The notes under the pieces: model-generated
What the model saw: the letters and a program-made list of their open reading frames with translations, nothing else
The model's database searches: none
What the model was told of the DNA's origin: nothing
Shown: positions 16,395-27,012 of the stretch, piece by piece
How the letters are laid out: each line of letters begins with the position of its first letter
How positions within the stretch are numbered: the stretch's first letter is position 1
Translations under genes and position numbers: made by a program
From: Paracoccaceae bacterium
Lineage (GTDB): Bacteria > Pseudomonadota > Alphaproteobacteria > Rhodobacterales > Rhodobacteraceae
NCBI GenBank assembly: GCA_012270125.1
Contig: JAAXIY010000054.1
Span: 8,420-68,661, forward strand
Reading direction: 5' to 3'
DNA length: 60,242 bases

Positions 16395-18038
16395 TTAAAC
16401 TAATCGAGACGTCTTTTTTGCAGCTTCAATGAAATCTCTGAATAAAGGATGAGGATCAAATGGTTTCGACTTTAATTCCGGATGAAATTGTACTCCAATA
16501 AACCAAGGATGATCGGCCCATTCTACAATTTCAGGCAACCGACCATCTGGAGACATGCCTGAAAAAACCAAACCTGCGGTTTCCAATTCTTTTTGATATT
16601 GTGTGTCCACCTCATATCTGTGCCGGTGGCGTTCCTCGATTTGAGATTTGCCATATATAGATGCGACTTTACTCCCATCTAATAACGTTGCGTTGTATGC
16701 CCCTAGTCGCATTGTGCCGCCCTTGTCATCGCCCACTGATCGCTCAACAGTTTGATTGCCTTGTATCCATTCTTTAAGATGATAAACAACAGGTTCAAAT
16801 CTTTTCTTGCCAGCTTCGTGATCAAACTCTTCAGATCCGGCATTTTTGTAACCAATGACATTTCTTGCAGCCTCAATAACGGCCATCTGCATACCGAGGC
16901 AAATTCCTAGATAAGGAACATGATTTTCTCTTGCAAACTTAGCAGCTTTAATTTTTCCTTCTGTACCTCGTTCACCGAAACCTCCAGGTACCAGTATTGC
17001 ATTGAAACCTTGCAATTCTGGGGCTGGATCTTTTTTGTCATAAGTTTCAGCATCAACCCATTCAACATTTACCTTGACCCTATTTGCCAGACCTCCATGA
17101 GTTAATGCCTCTGCAATTGACTTATAGGCATCCTCTAGCTGCGTGTATTTACCAACAATAGCAACATTAACTTCGCCCTCTGGGTTGTAAACGCGGTCCG
17201 CTACATCTTCCCAAACATTGAGGTCTGGTTTTGGAGCAGGTGCTATATTAAATGCATCTAAAACCGCTTGGTCTAGCCCTTCTTTATGATATGCGAGTGG
17301 AGCTTCATATATTGACTTTAGATCTTGAGCAGCAATAACTGACTCTGGTCTCACATTGCAGAATAAAGCTAATTTTTCTCGTTCTTTAACGGGGATAGGA
17401 CCTTCCGATCGGCAGACTAAAATATCAGGTGCAATACCAATCGATCTCAACTCCTTAACACTATGTTGCGTTGGTTTGGTTTTAAGCTCACCGCTCGCTT
17501 TAATAAACGGGAGCAGTGTCAAATGCATAAAAATGCACTCACCTCTAGGTTTCTCTTGAGAAAACTGTCGAATAGCTTCAAAAAAAGGTAAGCCTTCTAT
17601 GTCACCGATCGTACCGCCGATTTCGCAAAGCATAAAGTCAACTTCGTCTTCTCCAATACTAATGAAATCTTTTATCTCATTAGTTACGTGAGGTATAACT
17701 TGGATGGTTTTTCCCAAGTAATCTCCACGACGTTCTTTTTCTAATACATTTGAGTAAATGCGTCCTGAAGAAACAGAATCAGAATGGCGGGCTGCAACTC
17801 CAGTGAACCTCTCATAATGGCCCAAGTCTAAGTCTGTCTCTGCGCCATCATCAGTTACAAAAACTTCTCCGTGTTCAAAAGGGCTCATTGTACCTGGATC
17901 AACATTTAAGTATGGATCTAGCTTTCTCAATCGAACTGAGTATCCACGCGACTGCAGCAAAGCTCCTAGTGCTGCCGAGGCCAGTCCCTTTCCTAACGAA
18001 GACACCACACCACCGGTAATAAAAATGAACCTTGCTAT
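16395..18038 (-). CDS. pyrG: CTP synthase, probable AUA start codon
   Basis: The 547-residue enzyme makes CTP from UTP, ATP and glutamine. The N-terminal synthetase domain ([48 protein letters not shown]) is followed by a class I amidotransferase domain with the nucleophile block [12 protein letters not shown] and the His-Glu pair in QFHPELKS. The only upstream in-frame standard start is TTG at 18062, which adds eight residues (CDYGGRKI after the initiator) absent from the family and has no Shine-Dalgarno. GGGGG (revcomp of 18046-18050) lies seven bases before ATA at 18036-18038, exactly where the family N terminus begins and giving the usual 547 residues. I therefore place the start at AUA. 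It follows secG by 131-155 bases on the same strand. Confidence 0.9.
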   Translation of the reverse strand: MARFIFITGGVVSSLGKGLASAALGALLQSRGYSVRLRKLDPYLNVDPGTMSPFEHGEVFVTDDGAETDLDLGHYERFTGVAARHSDSVSSGRIYSNVLEKERRGDYLGKTIQVIPHVTNEIKDFISIGEDEVDFMLCEIGGTIGDIEGLPFFEAIRQFSQEKPRGECIFMHLTLLPFIKASGELKTKPTQHSVKELRSIGIAPDILVCRSEGPIPVKEREKLALFCNVRPESVIAAQDLKSIYEAPLAYHKEGLDQAVLDAFNIAPAPKPDLNVWEDVADRVYNPEGEVNVAIVGKYTQLEDAYKSIAEALTHGGLANRVKVNVEWVDAETYDKKDPAPELQGFNAILVPGGFGERGTEGKIKAAKFARENHVPYLGICLGMQMAVIEAARNVIGYKNAGSEEFDHEAGKKRFEPVVYHLKEWIQGNQTVERSVGDDKGGTMRLGAYNATLLDGSKVASIYGKSQIEERHRHRYEVDTQYQKELETAGLVFSGMSPDGRLPEIVEWADHPWFIGVQFHPELKSKPFDPHPLFRDFIEAAKKTSRLV

Positions 18039-18193
18039 TTTTCTACCCCCGTAATCGCACAAACTTGTTGTGACCTATTGAAGCGAAATTTACGCCTACC
18101 TACGGGATTTAATGAATAAGAGATTCGCTCAGGTTTGGCAACTAAACATCTACATAATGATGCCAAGTTAAAAAAACGACCTAATTGTTGTGC

Positions 18194-18565
18194 TTAATCT
18201 GCGGTTGGAACAAGTGGAGCGCCATCGTCTTTTACGGGTGGCATCAACTCATCAGTAGGAGGAAGCAAAGCATCAGTGTTTATTTCTTCACTTTGGCTTT
18301 CACTCCCCAATCGATCGAAAATCGATGATGAGTTTGCGTTTCTAGAAGCAATGATGGTGAGTGACATTGATGTAATAATAAAACCGATTGCCAATAACCA
18401 TGTAATTTTGGACAGTGCTGTTGCCGTTCCCCGGCCAGACATAATTCCATCACCGCTGCCGCCGCCGCCTAGGCCGAGGCCGCCTCCTTCGGAACGTTGC
18501 AATAGTACAATGCCAACCAATGCTAAAGCCAGTATCAAATGAATTGTTAATACTATGTTTTCCAT
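18194..18565 (-). CDS. secG: Preprotein translocase subunit SecG
   Basis: The 123-residue protein has two membrane segments (VLTIHLILALALVGIVLLQ and KITWLLAIGFIITSMSLTII) joined by the Gly-rich cytoplasmic loop SEGGGLGLGGGGSG, the hallmark of SecG, and an acidic Pro-rich C-terminal tail. SecG assists the SecYE channel in the inner membrane. It is the first gene of a minus-strand unit with pyrG, an arrangement seen in related bacteria. The 106 bases between its start and the divergent nitrile hydratase gene hold both promoters. Confidence 0.93.
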   Translation of the reverse strand: MENIVLTIHLILALALVGIVLLQRSEGGGLGLGGGGSGDGIMSGRGTATALSKITWLLAIGFIITSMSLTIIASRNANSSSIFDRLGSESQSEEINTDALLPPTDELMPPVKDDGAPLVPTAD

Positions 18566-18671
18566 AACGCTCCGCCAGAACTAATCTGGGTGTTAGATAT
18601 TCAAGTTTTTTGCTGGGGGCAAGTGCTGTTAGCTCTAGACAAAAAGAATTACGCTAATCATAACTAAAGGC

Positions 18672-19286
18672 ATGCCTCACGATATTGAAAATCACAGCCA
18701 TTCCTTACTACCATCAGAGCCTGAATTGAAGGTTAAGGCTATTGAGTCTGCGTTGGTAAACCAAGGTTTGATTGATCCGGCCGCCCTGGATGAGATTATT
18801 GACACTTACCAAAATAAAATTGGCCCAAAAAACGGTGCATCAATAATAGCTAAAGCATGGATCGATCAAGATTTTAAAGATGAGTTGATGTCTAATACTA
18901 TGGCAGTATTAGAAAAATATGGTTTTTATGGTCGGCAAGGTGAGCACATCAGGGTAGTTGAAAACACTCCCGAGGTGCATAACATAGTGGTTTGTACTCT
19001 GTGTAGTTGCTATCCATGGCCATTACTCGGCATTCCCCCAACTTGGTATAAATCCGATGAGTATCGCTCTCGGGTGGTCAGAGAGCCAAGAAAATGTCTG
19101 TCTGAGTTTGGTGTTAAATTGCCAGAGAATACTAATATTCGAGTTTGGGATTCGACAGCGGAAATCAGATACCTGGTACTTCCTATGCTTCCCGATGCGT
19201 TTAAAGGTTTTTCGGAGCAAGAGCTAGTTGGAATAGTCTCAAGGGATGCAATGATAGGAACTGGATTGATTGGACCAGCAAAATGA
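18672..19286 (+). CDS. nthA: Nitrile hydratase alpha subunit, cobalt type
   Basis: The 204-residue alpha subunit carries the metal-binding claw VCTLCSCYPWP (Cys108, Cys111, Ser112, Cys113). Threonine after the first cysteine (CTLCSC) marks the cobalt type; iron enzymes have CSLCSC. In the family two of the cysteines are oxidised to sulfinic and sulfenic acids. The enzyme hydrates nitriles to amides in the cytoplasm. The flanking blocks GLIDPAALDEIIDTYQNKIG and LGIPPTWYKSDEYRSRVVRE are also canonical. The stop overlaps the start of the beta subunit by four bases (ATGA). Confidence 0.95.
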   Translation: MPHDIENHSHSLLPSEPELKVKAIESALVNQGLIDPAALDEIIDTYQNKIGPKNGASIIAKAWIDQDFKDELMSNTMAVLEKYGFYGRQGEHIRVVENTPEVHNIVVCTLCSCYPWPLLGIPPTWYKSDEYRSRVVREPRKCLSEFGVKLPENTNIRVWDSTAEIRYLVLPMLPDAFKGFSEQELVGIVSRDAMIGTGLIGPAK

Positions 19287-19960
19287 CCCGGGTTCATGAT
19301 ATGGGAGGACGCTACGGCGATGGGAAAATAAACCCAGATTTGGGTAAAGAAGATGTTTTCAAGGCAAAATGGCATGCAAGAGCCCTGGCGGTAACCTTAG
19401 CAAGTGGATCGTTAAAAAAATGGAATTTGGACATGTCTCGCCATGCAAGAGAGTGCCTACCACCAAAAGAATATGCTACATTTTCATATTATGAGAAATG
19501 GATTTCAGCATTAGCAAATCTTTTAGTGGAAAAGGGTGTGATTAACTCGGATAAATTTTTAGATCCTAGTGTCAATGATCATCCTCTCAGCAATAGAAAG
19601 CTGAAAGCAGCAGATGTATCGGAAGTTTTGGGTAAAGGTGCACCAACTTCTAGAAAAATAGAACGTGCTCCAAGGTTTATTGTCGGTCAAAATGTAAAAA
19701 CGAAACGTGCAGAAAATAGCTTTATTTCTGGAGGCCATACCAGACTACCCCGATATGCAGAAAAATCTGAAGGGATAATTGAAATTTGCCACGGTGCGCA
19801 TGTATTTCCAGATACGCATGCTCATAATTTAGGCGAACAACCTGAACACCTCTATACAGTTTCCTTTTTATCTTCTGAGCTTTGGCAAAACCCAGAAAAT
19901 CCAGGTGATACTGTCTGTGTGGATATATGGGAAAGTTATTTGGAACCATTCGATGATTAA
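19283..19960 (+). CDS. nthB: Nitrile hydratase beta subunit
   Basis: The 225-residue protein matches the beta subunit: it opens TRVHDMGGRYGDGKINPD, contains YYEKWISALANLLVEKGVI at about residue 70 and the C-terminal SH3-like barrel from about residue 115 (RFIVGQNVKTK, ARA-type turn replaced, HTRLPRYAEKSEGIIE), and ends VDIWESYLEPFDD. It forms the heterodimer with the alpha subunit. Translation is coupled to nthA through ATGA. The accessory gene starts inside its last codons, so all three are one operon. Confidence 0.94.
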   Translation: MTRVHDMGGRYGDGKINPDLGKEDVFKAKWHARALAVTLASGSLKKWNLDMSRHARECLPPKEYATFSYYEKWISALANLLVEKGVINSDKFLDPSVNDHPLSNRKLKAADVSEVLGKGAPTSRKIERAPRFIVGQNVKTKRAENSFISGGHTRLPRYAEKSEGIIEICHGAHVFPDTHAHNLGEQPEHLYTVSFLSSELWQNPENPGDTVCVDIWESYLEPFDD

Positions 19961-20285
19961 TAATGATGAATATCGACCCTTCCATGAACCATGGCATGCG
20001 CAAATTTTTGCACTGACTATTCATTTGAATGAGCAAGGTCATTTTGAATGGAAAGATTGGTCACAAGCGTTTAGTGAGGCGCTTTCTTTGGAAAGTTCCA
20101 ATGGTGCAATAGTCAAGGACGAAGATTATTACTTGGTTTGGTTGAAGACTATTGAAGAGTTTTTAGCCCAAAATGGCAAGCTTAAGTCTGACGAGATCAC
20201 CAGTTATTTTGACGCCTGGAGCGCAGCGTTTCTCAGCACGCCGCATGGTCAACCTGTTAAGTTAAAGAATTTGTCTTCAGGTTAA
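19953..20285 (+). CDS. Nitrile hydratase accessory protein (beta-subunit-like metallochaperone, P14K/NhlE type)
   Basis: The 110-residue protein resembles the N-terminal part of a nitrile hydratase beta subunit (RPFHEPWHAQIFALTIHLNE, WLKTIEEFLAQNGKLKSDE), as do the activator proteins that insert the metal into the alpha subunit. The ATG at 19953 overlaps the nthB stop by eight bases. A longer in-frame start at 19905 would lie deeper in nthB and give a non-homologous N terminus. It is the last gene of the nitrile hydratase operon, and no amidase or nitrilase is present within the window. Confidence 0.85.
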   Translation: MINNDEYRPFHEPWHAQIFALTIHLNEQGHFEWKDWSQAFSEALSLESSNGAIVKDEDYYLVWLKTIEEFLAQNGKLKSDEITSYFDAWSAAFLSTPHGQPVKLKNLSSG

Positions 20286-20362
20286 GTTTTACTTTATTAT
20301 TTGGTTCCTTTCTTTGATGAAGGGGGCTATATGTCACTGCGTTTGATGAAAGGAAAATATCA

Positions 20363-21655
20363 ATGGCGAACGTTGTCGTGGTCGGCGCTCAGTGGGGGGA
20401 TGAAGGTAAAGGAAAAATCGTCGATTGGCTAAGTGAAAGGGCAGATATTGTCGTTCGCTTTCAAGGTGGCCATAACGCTGGGCATACCCTTGTCATTGAT
20501 GGAAAGACCTACAAACTGCATGCTCTCCCATCAGGTGTCGTTAGAGGCGGTAAACTTTCTGTCATAGGCAATGGAGTGGTTTTGGATCCTTGGCATTTAA
20601 TCGACGAAATAAAGGTGGTAAGAGATCAAGGCGTTGATATTTCGTCTGAAAATTTAGTTATTGCTGAAAATACACCACTTATTCTACCCATCCACGGTGA
20701 ACTAGATCGCGCTCGTGAGGATATCAACAAAGTTGCAAAAATTGGCACTACTGGCAGAGGTATTGGGCCAGCTTACGAAGATAAGGTAGGCCGAAGAGCC
20801 GTGCGGGTAGCGGACTTGGCAGATAGGTCTACTTTAGAGGCTCGCATCGATAGATTATTGCTGCATCATAATACGTTGAGACGAGGTATGCAGCTTGGCG
20901 AAATAGATAAGTCGAAATTAATTGCTGATTTGCTAGAGATTGCTCCTTCTATTCTTCAGTACTCAGCTCCTGTTTGGAAAGTATTAAACGAAAAGAGAAA
21001 AGCTGGCAGCAGAATTCTTTTTGAAGGTGCGCAGGGGGCCTTGTTGGATATAGATTTTGGAACATATCCGTTTGTAACATCTTCAAATGTGATAGCAGGG
21101 CAAGCTGCCACTGGCTCTGGCATTGGGCCCAGCAGTATTGATTTTGTTTTGGGCATTGTGAAAGCATACACAACAAGAGTTGGAGAAGGTCCTTTCCCCA
21201 CTGAATTACATGACAACGATGGTCAGCGTCTTGGAGAAAGGGGTCATGAATTTGGCACTACGACAGGTCGTAAGCGTCGGTGTGGGTGGTTTGATGCTGT
21301 ATTGGTACGGCAAACGTGTGCGACTTCTGGTGTAACTGGAATTTCTCTTACAAAACTCGATGTTCTTGATGGATTTGAAAAGTTGAAAATTTGTATTGGA
21401 TACGACCTAAATGGTAAAAAACTTGATTATTTACCCATAGCTGCGGATCAACAAGCACGCTGTAAGCCGATATATGAAGAAATACCGGGTTGGAGCGAAA
21501 GTACGGAGGGTGCGCGTTCATGGGCGGATCTGCCAGCGAACGCAATAAAGTATGTTCGTAGAATAGAAGAGTTGATAGATTGTCCTGTCGCGCTACTATC
21601 TACTTCTCCCGAACGTGAAGATACGATTTTAGTCACAGACCCTTTTGAGGATTAA
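20363..21655 (+). CDS. purA: Adenylosuccinate synthetase
   Basis: The 430-residue enzyme joins IMP and aspartate with GTP in AMP synthesis. Key motifs are [20 protein letters not shown] (P-loop-like GDEGKGK), [12 protein letters not shown] with catalytic His, [15 protein letters not shown], the IMP loop and [15 protein letters not shown], and the guanine site LTKLDVLD. Length is that of the family. The ATG follows AAGGAAA with a short spacer. The DUF2842 gene follows after four bases, as in other Rhodobacterales. Confidence 0.97.
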   Translation: MANVVVVGAQWGDEGKGKIVDWLSERADIVVRFQGGHNAGHTLVIDGKTYKLHALPSGVVRGGKLSVIGNGVVLDPWHLIDEIKVVRDQGVDISSENLVIAENTPLILPIHGELDRAREDINKVAKIGTTGRGIGPAYEDKVGRRAVRVADLADRSTLEARIDRLLLHHNTLRRGMQLGEIDKSKLIADLLEIAPSILQYSAPVWKVLNEKRKAGSRILFEGAQGALLDIDFGTYPFVTSSNVIAGQAATGSGIGPSSIDFVLGIVKAYTTRVGEGPFPTELHDNDGQRLGERGHEFGTTTGRKRRCGWFDAVLVRQTCATSGVTGISLTKLDVLDGFEKLKICIGYDLNGKKLDYLPIAADQQARCKPIYEEIPGWSESTEGARSWADLPANAIKYVRRIEELIDCPVALLSTSPEREDTILVTDPFED

Positions 21656-21659
21656 TAAC

Positions 21660-21863
21660 ATGTCATACAAATTAAAGCGGAGATTGTCTTTGTTTATATT
21701 GATTGTAGGACTGCCTCTCTACGTAATATTAATAGTTAATTTAATCTCGAGCTTCGATAGGCCAAATTTTTTAGTTGAATTGTTGATTTATCTATTGTCC
21801 GGTATTGTTTGGGCTCTTCCATTAAGGTCAGTTTTTCGTGGAGTTGGGCAAGCTGAAGAGTAA
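21660..21863 (+). CDS. DUF2842 small membrane protein
   Basis: The 67-residue protein has two predicted membrane helices (LSLFILIVGLPLYVILIVNL and ELLIYLLSGIVWALPLRSVF) and a short charged tail. It fits DUF2842, a family of unknown function found next to purA in alphaproteobacteria. The ATG at 21660 lies four bases after the purA stop; a start further upstream would overlap purA. It is probably co-transcribed with purA. Confidence 0.8.
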   Translation: MSYKLKRRLSLFILIVGLPLYVILIVNLISSFDRPNFLVELLIYLLSGIVWALPLRSVFRGVGQAEE

Positions 21864-21972
21864 TAAAAAAATCTATTACATCAGTTCCAATAACATTGAA
21901 AACGCAATGAAATCATTTGCATAAATCTTGAAAGAGCTTAGTACATAAAATCGTGTAACATACGGAATAATT

Positions 21973-23631
21973 GTGAATACGGATTATGTCATTGTAGGTG
22001 CTGGAAGTGCTGGGTGCGCTATCGCTTTTAGGCTTACTGAGGCCGGGCACAAAGTCACTATACTTGAATTTGGTGGTCATGACCGCAGTCCACTAATTCA
22101 GATGCCAGCTGCCTTAAGTTATCCTATGAATATGGAGCGTTATGACTGGGGTTACTGGTCCGAACCGGAGCCCCATCTGGGTGGAAGAAAATTGGCATGC
22201 CCAAGGGGAAAAGTGATTGGAGGTTCTTCTAGCATAAATGGAATGGTTTATGTCAGAGGACACGCAAAAGATTTTGATACCTGGGCTGAAATGGGTGCTT
22301 CTGGATGGTCCTATTCGGATATCTTACCATATTACAGACGCTTGGAAAACGTGGATTATACTGACTCTGAGGAAGTAGAAAACTTACGGGGTGTAAATGG
22401 GCCATTAAATATAACCAAAGGCAAGAGAATGAACCCTTTAACTTTGGCCTTTGAAAAAGCTGGCGCACAGGCAGGTTATCAGTCAACTCCAGATTATAAT
22501 GGCAAGCAACAAGAAGGCTTTGGTCCTATGGATCAAACAATAAAAAATGGTTTGCGTTGGTCGAGTGCTAAAGCTTATTTGAAACCTGCTATACAGTCAG
22601 GCAAATGTCAGGTTATTAGAGGTTTAGCTACAAAAATTATAATTGAGAATTCGCAAGCCACAGGTGTTGAATATACTCAAGGCAATAAAAAAAGCGTTTT
22701 ATCAGCATCAAAAGAAGTTATTATTTCGGCCTCTGCTATAAATTCTCCCAAACTCCTTTTGCTGTCGGGTATAGGACCGGCAGCGGAACTAAAATCTAAA
22801 GGAATTACAGTAGTAGCTAATCGTCCCGGGGTTGGAAAAAACTTACAAGATCACTTAGAACTTTATATCCAAATGGCATCAAAAAAACCAGTTTCTCTTT
22901 ACAAATACTGGAACCCAATAGGAAAAGCGTGGGTAGGTTTGCGTTGGTTTATTTCAAAATCGGGCCCAGGTGCCTCGAACCAATTTGAAAGTGCTGCCTT
23001 CATAAGATCGAAGGCTGGAGTAGAATATCCGGATATTCAATACCATTTCTTACCACTGGCCGTTCGCTATGATGGAAAACTACCAGTTAAAGGTCACGGT
23101 TTTCAAGCGCATGTTGGTCCTATGCGTAGTCAATCCAGAGGCTATGTAACTCTTAGGTCAAGCGATCCAAAGGAGCCTCCAAAAATTCAGTTCAATTATA
23201 TGTCGCACGAGTCGGATTGGATTGATTTTAGAAATTGTATTCGACTTACAAGAGAGATTTTCTCCCAACCTGCGTTTGAGCCCTTTGCTGATAGTGAAAT
23301 TTCGCCAGGTAAAGAGGTCCAGAGCGACGAACAATTAAATGATTTTATTCGTGATAATGTTGAAAGTGCTTATCATCCATGTGGGACTTGCAAAATGGGT
23401 GATAAATCAGATCCAATGAGTGTGGTTGATCCTGAAACGCGTGTGATTGGAGTTGATAAATTGCGTGTAGCAGACAGCAGTATATTTCCACAAATTACAA
23501 ACGGTAATTTGAATGCACCATCCATCATGGTTGGAGAGAAGGCAAGCGACCATATACTCGGAAAAGACTTATTGCCTAGATCAAACGAGATGCCATGGAT
23601 TCATCCAGATTGGCACACTAGTCAGCGTTAA
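21973..23631 (+). CDS. betA: GMC-family choline dehydrogenase (BetA-like)
   Basis: The 552-residue flavoenzyme opens with the FAD motif [17 protein letters not shown] and has the GMC signatures [18 protein letters not shown] (about residue 80) and [17 protein letters not shown] (about 255). Near the C terminus it shows the catalytic His region [13 protein letters not shown] and the closing block [20 protein letters not shown]. The length and the [14 protein letters not shown] segment match BetA, which oxidises choline to betaine aldehyde at the membrane. The start is GTG at 21973. betB and betI are not adjacent, so a related alcohol substrate is possible. It overlaps the convergent exporter gene by four bases at shared TTAA stops. 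Confidence 0.83.
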   Translation: MNTDYVIVGAGSAGCAIAFRLTEAGHKVTILEFGGHDRSPLIQMPAALSYPMNMERYDWGYWSEPEPHLGGRKLACPRGKVIGGSSSINGMVYVRGHAKDFDTWAEMGASGWSYSDILPYYRRLENVDYTDSEEVENLRGVNGPLNITKGKRMNPLTLAFEKAGAQAGYQSTPDYNGKQQEGFGPMDQTIKNGLRWSSAKAYLKPAIQSGKCQVIRGLATKIIIENSQATGVEYTQGNKKSVLSASKEVIISASAINSPKLLLLSGIGPAAELKSKGITVVANRPGVGKNLQDHLELYIQMASKKPVSLYKYWNPIGKAWVGLRWFISKSGPGASNQFESAAFIRSKAGVEYPDIQYHFLPLAVRYDGKLPVKGHGFQAHVGPMRSQSRGYVTLRSSDPKEPPKIQFNYMSHESDWIDFRNCIRLTREIFSQPAFEPFADSEISPGKEVQSDEQLNDFIRDNVESAYHPCGTCKMGDKSDPMSVVDPETRVIGVDKLRVADSSIFPQITNGNLNAPSIMVGEKASDHILGKDLLPRSNEMPWIHPDWHTSQR

Positions 23632-24845
23632 ACCTCTAAAGTTTTCTTTCTATAACTCACGTAAGCTACTGAGCAGAGCCCACAAAATACTGATGTCCAC
23701 ATTAGCATAATTAGTGGAATTTCACTACTTCCAGGTATCAAAATAAAGTTTGCTATTGCAGAGAGTCCTGCGCCTCCGCCAATCATGATTGCACTTCCTA
23801 AACCAGCGGCTGTACCCGCAAGTTTTGGATTAATTGACATCATAGCAGCTGTTGCGTTGGGAATTGACATTCCATTTCCGAGGCCCACTAGCGTCATCAA
23901 GCCAAAAAATGATAAAACTGATCCGTGATCTAAGAGACTTATCGTCAATGAGATAGAAACGCCAAATAACGCAGTTGTTACGCCTAAAAAAATCATTTTG
24001 TCTAACCCTATTTTAGTTGAAAATCTTCCAGACAAGAAATTTCCTAATACGTAACCAATTGCAGGTGCTCCAAACCAAAACCCCAAATCTTTTGGTTCAA
24101 GCCCAAATACTTCATTTCCTACGAATGGTGCGCCTCCCAAATAAGAGAAAAAAGCACCTGAAACGAATGCACTTGATAGACAGTAGCCCCAAAATCTTTT
24201 GGATCTTAAAAGAGAGGGATAAGTGCTTATTTGTTCCAGAAAACTTTGGTTATGATCTGACAGGGTTTCTCCAACGTCAAAAAAGGAAATAATTAATATC
24301 ACCAGTCCAAGTATAAATAATAGCCAAAAACTAGCCTCCCAACCGTATTGATAATCCAGGAGCCCTCCAATAGCGGGACCGACCATAGGAACCAAGGCCA
24401 TCCCCATAGTAACATAGGCTATTTTTGAGCCAGCTTTTTCAATACTTTCTGTAGTGTCTCTTACAATTGCTCTAGCTAAAACCATGCAACTTGCGGAAAT
24501 GGCTTGAAATATGCGTAAAATTAAAAACTGGGCTGTGTTTGTTACGAAAACTGTGGCCAGGGTAGATATACAAAAAATAATAAGTGACCAAAGTATTAAA
24601 GGTCTTCGACCAAATTGATCAGAGAAAGGTCCAATGATTAATTGCAGCACAGCGCTACTTGCCAAATATATACCTACTGAAAGCCCTAAGATACTAGTAG
24701 ACGAGTTTAACTCCGATGCAATATTTGGAAGACTTGGCAAAAAGATATTCATAGTGAGGGCCGAGATACTTGCAAGTAATATAAGAGTTAAAATATGTGG
24801 AGGAGTTGATCGGTTGAGAAACCGTACATCTTTATATTTTTGCAT
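23628..24845 (-). CDS. Bcr/CflA-family multidrug MFS exporter
   Basis: The 405-residue protein has twelve hydrophobic segments. Bcr/CflA hallmarks are visible: the early segment [18 protein letters not shown], motif A in [17 protein letters not shown], and [20 protein letters not shown]. It probably exports drugs or metabolites by proton antiport through the inner membrane. It stands alone, convergent with betA, and the divergent region before pccB (174 bases) contains its promoter. The substrate is unknown. Confidence 0.87.
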   Translation of the reverse strand: MQKYKDVRFLNRSTPPHILTLILLASISALTMNIFLPSLPNIASELNSSTSILGLSVGIYLASSAVLQLIIGPFSDQFGRRPLILWSLIIFCISTLATVFVTNTAQFLILRIFQAISASCMVLARAIVRDTTESIEKAGSKIAYVTMGMALVPMVGPAIGGLLDYQYGWEASFWLLFILGLVILIISFFDVGETLSDHNQSFLEQISTYPSLLRSKRFWGYCLSSAFVSGAFFSYLGGAPFVGNEVFGLEPKDLGFWFGAPAIGYVLGNFLSGRFSTKIGLDKMIFLGVTTALFGVSISLTISLLDHGSVLSFFGLMTLVGLGNGMSIPNATAAMMSINPKLAGTAAGLGSAIMIGGGAGLSAIANFILIPGSSEIPLIMLMWTSVFCGLCSVAYVSYRKKTLEV

Positions 24846-25019
24846 GGTGTGACGGTAGGGATTTAAAGCTCAGTGTCCAGCAAAATATGTGTAAATGTTT
24901 AAAGATTAAACTTACGCATCGTAAAAATTTTTCAACTTTTTTAAATTCAATGTTTCATTTAATAGCCTATTAATGATTTTGTTGCTAAATTAGCTGAGTG
25001 TATGAATACGAGGTAAATA

Positions 25020-26552
25020 ATGAGTGATATTCTAGCAGAACTCGAAAACAGAAGGGCTCAAGCCCGCCTAGGTGGTGGTCAAAAACGTATTGATGCACAA
25101 CATGCTAAAGGAAAACTGACAGCGAGGGAACGTGTTGAAATTTTATTGGATGAGGGGTCATTTGAAGAATTTGACATGTTTGTGGTGCATCGTTGTGAAG
25201 ATTTTGGGATGGCTGATCAAAGGCCGGCTGGTGATGGGGTTGTAACCGGTTGGGGTACGATCAATGGCCGAATGGTATATGTATTTTCCCAAGACTTTAC
25301 AGTTTTTGGAGGATCATTATCTGAGACACATGCCCAGAAAATTTGCAAAATCATGGATATGGCTATGCAAAATGGGGCGCCGGTGATTGGCATCAACGAC
25401 TCTGGTGGTGCCAGAATCCAAGAGGGTGTAGCGTCTCTTGCGGGGTATGCGGAAGTTTTCCAACGAAACGTTATGGCATCTGGAGTAATTCCACAAATTT
25501 CGGTTATAATGGGACCCTGTGCGGGTGGAGCTGTTTATTCACCCGCAATGACAGATTTTATCTTTATGGTAAAAGATAGCTCATATATGTTTGTCACTGG
25601 TCCAGACGTTGTCAAAACCGTTACCAATGAAGTGGTTACGGCCGAAGAGTTGGGTGGAGCATCCACGCACACAAAAAAGTCATCAGTAGCAGATGGCGCT
25701 TTCGAAAATGATTTGGAAGCCTTGGCTGAAATCCGACGGTTAATGGATTTTTTACCCTTAAATAATCGTGAAAAAGCGCCTGTACGTCCATTTTTTGATG
25801 ACCCCAATAGGATCGAACTATCGCTTGATACGTTAATCCCTGAAAATCCAAACACTCCTTACGATATGAAGGAACTGATTGTGAAAGTTGCGGATGAAAG
25901 TGATTTTTATGAAATACAAGAAGACTTTGCAAAAAATATAATAGTTGGTTTTATTCGTCTCGAGGGTCAGACAATTGGCGTTGTTGCGAACCAACCCATG
26001 GTACTAGCTGGTTGTTTAGATATAGATAGTTCAAGAAAAGCAGCCCGATTTGTTAGGTTCTGCGATGCTTTTGAAATCCCTATTTTGACATTGGTTGACG
26101 TTCCTGGCTTTTTACCTGGGACATCCCAAGAATATGGTGGAGTTATCAAGCATGGGGCAAAACTACTATTCGCTTATGGTGAAGCAACGGTTCCCAAGGT
26201 TACGGTGATAACTCGAAAAGCGTATGGTGGTGCTTATGATGTTATGTCGTCCAAGCATTTAAGAGGAGATTTCAACTATGCCTGGCCTACTGCTGAAATC
26301 GCAGTTATGGGAGCGAAAGGGGCAACCGAAATAATACACAGAAATGATCTTGGGAATGAAAAAAAGATTGCTCAGCATACTGCAGACTACGAAGAACGTT
26401 TCGCAAACCCATTTGTGGCAGCAGAGCGCGGATTTATAGATGAAGTCATCCAACCGCGGAGCACCAGAAAACGAATTTCTAGAGCATTTGCTGCTCTCAG
26501 GGGAAAGCGACTTAAAAATCCATGGAAAAAACATGACAATATTCCTTTATGA
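25020..26552 (+). CDS. pccB: Propionyl-CoA carboxylase beta subunit
   Basis: The 510-residue carboxyltransferase subunit transfers carboxyl from biotin to propionyl-CoA, giving (S)-methylmalonyl-CoA. It shows both crotonase-like oxyanion regions: [20 protein letters not shown] with [19 protein letters not shown], and [20 protein letters not shown] with [18 protein letters not shown]. The closing HDNIPL is the usual tail. GAGG at 25010-25014 precedes the ATG. Together with pccA and the mutase downstream it forms the propionyl-CoA to succinyl-CoA route. Confidence 0.96.
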   Translation: MSDILAELENRRAQARLGGGQKRIDAQHAKGKLTARERVEILLDEGSFEEFDMFVVHRCEDFGMADQRPAGDGVVTGWGTINGRMVYVFSQDFTVFGGSLSETHAQKICKIMDMAMQNGAPVIGINDSGGARIQEGVASLAGYAEVFQRNVMASGVIPQISVIMGPCAGGAVYSPAMTDFIFMVKDSSYMFVTGPDVVKTVTNEVVTAEELGGASTHTKKSSVADGAFENDLEALAEIRRLMDFLPLNNREKAPVRPFFDDPNRIELSLDTLIPENPNTPYDMKELIVKVADESDFYEIQEDFAKNIIVGFIRLEGQTIGVVANQPMVLAGCLDIDSSRKAARFVRFCDAFEIPILTLVDVPGFLPGTSQEYGGVIKHGAKLLFAYGEATVPKVTVITRKAYGGAYDVMSSKHLRGDFNYAWPTAEIAVMGAKGATEIIHRNDLGNEKKIAQHTADYEERFANPFVAAERGFIDEVIQPRSTRKRISRAFAALRGKRLKNPWKKHDNIPL

Positions 26553-26628
26553 GAAGTATTGAATGGATTTTATTATTAAGAAATTGATTATTAGCCCTAG
26601 TTAGCGATCTTTTTTTGAAGGAAAAATA

Positions 26629-26997
26629 ATGTCTCTTCCTTACATGCTTAAACATAGGGGGTTTCCCGGTAGATTAGCAGGGACTGACTTTCAATTTACT
26701 TTAAGAAGAGCAAATCCAAAAGGCGCTACTGCTTTGATTAGGAGAGAAAGATATAAGGATCGAAAATCTGCTGATAGGAGGGCAGATATAGCGTTCGTCC
26801 AAGCTCTGCTAGCACAGTTTGGGGACGAACCTTTTGAAAGGGGAAACCTTGATGCAGGTAGGTTAAGCTGGTTGTTTGAGAGAGAAGTTAAGCCATTTGA
26901 AGCAGATAGTTTTGATATTGAAAGTTATGAGGCAATATTGATACTAGATCTCGATCTGATTAGGGTTAATTTTCCTGAGGCGTTCGAGGTGGAATAA
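26629..26997 (+). CDS. Unknown protein encoded between pccB and pccA
   Basis: I do not recognise this 122-residue protein. The N-terminal half is strongly basic (LRRANPKGATALIRRERYKD then RKSADRRAD), the C-terminal half is acidic (FEREVKPFEADSFDIESYEA and the tail FPEAFEVE). There is no signal peptide, membrane segment or cysteine. A Shine-Dalgarno (GAAGGA) precedes the ATG. It lies between the two carboxylase subunit genes with 76 and 15 bases on either side, all on one strand, so it is probably co-expressed with them. Codon use looks ordinary. A role in carboxylase assembly or regulation is only a positional inference. Confidence 0.75.
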   Translation: MSLPYMLKHRGFPGRLAGTDFQFTLRRANPKGATALIRRERYKDRKSADRRADIAFVQALLAQFGDEPFERGNLDAGRLSWLFEREVKPFEADSFDIESYEAILILDLDLIRVNFPEAFEVE

Positions 26998-27012
26998 TGA
27001 TAGGTATGCTTT

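Noticed and set aside
18135-18166. TTGGCA/TGCCAA inverted repeat between secG and pyrG, considered as an attenuator
   Set aside because: Only six pairs around a 20-base loop with no T tract in the direction of transcription; too weak to support.
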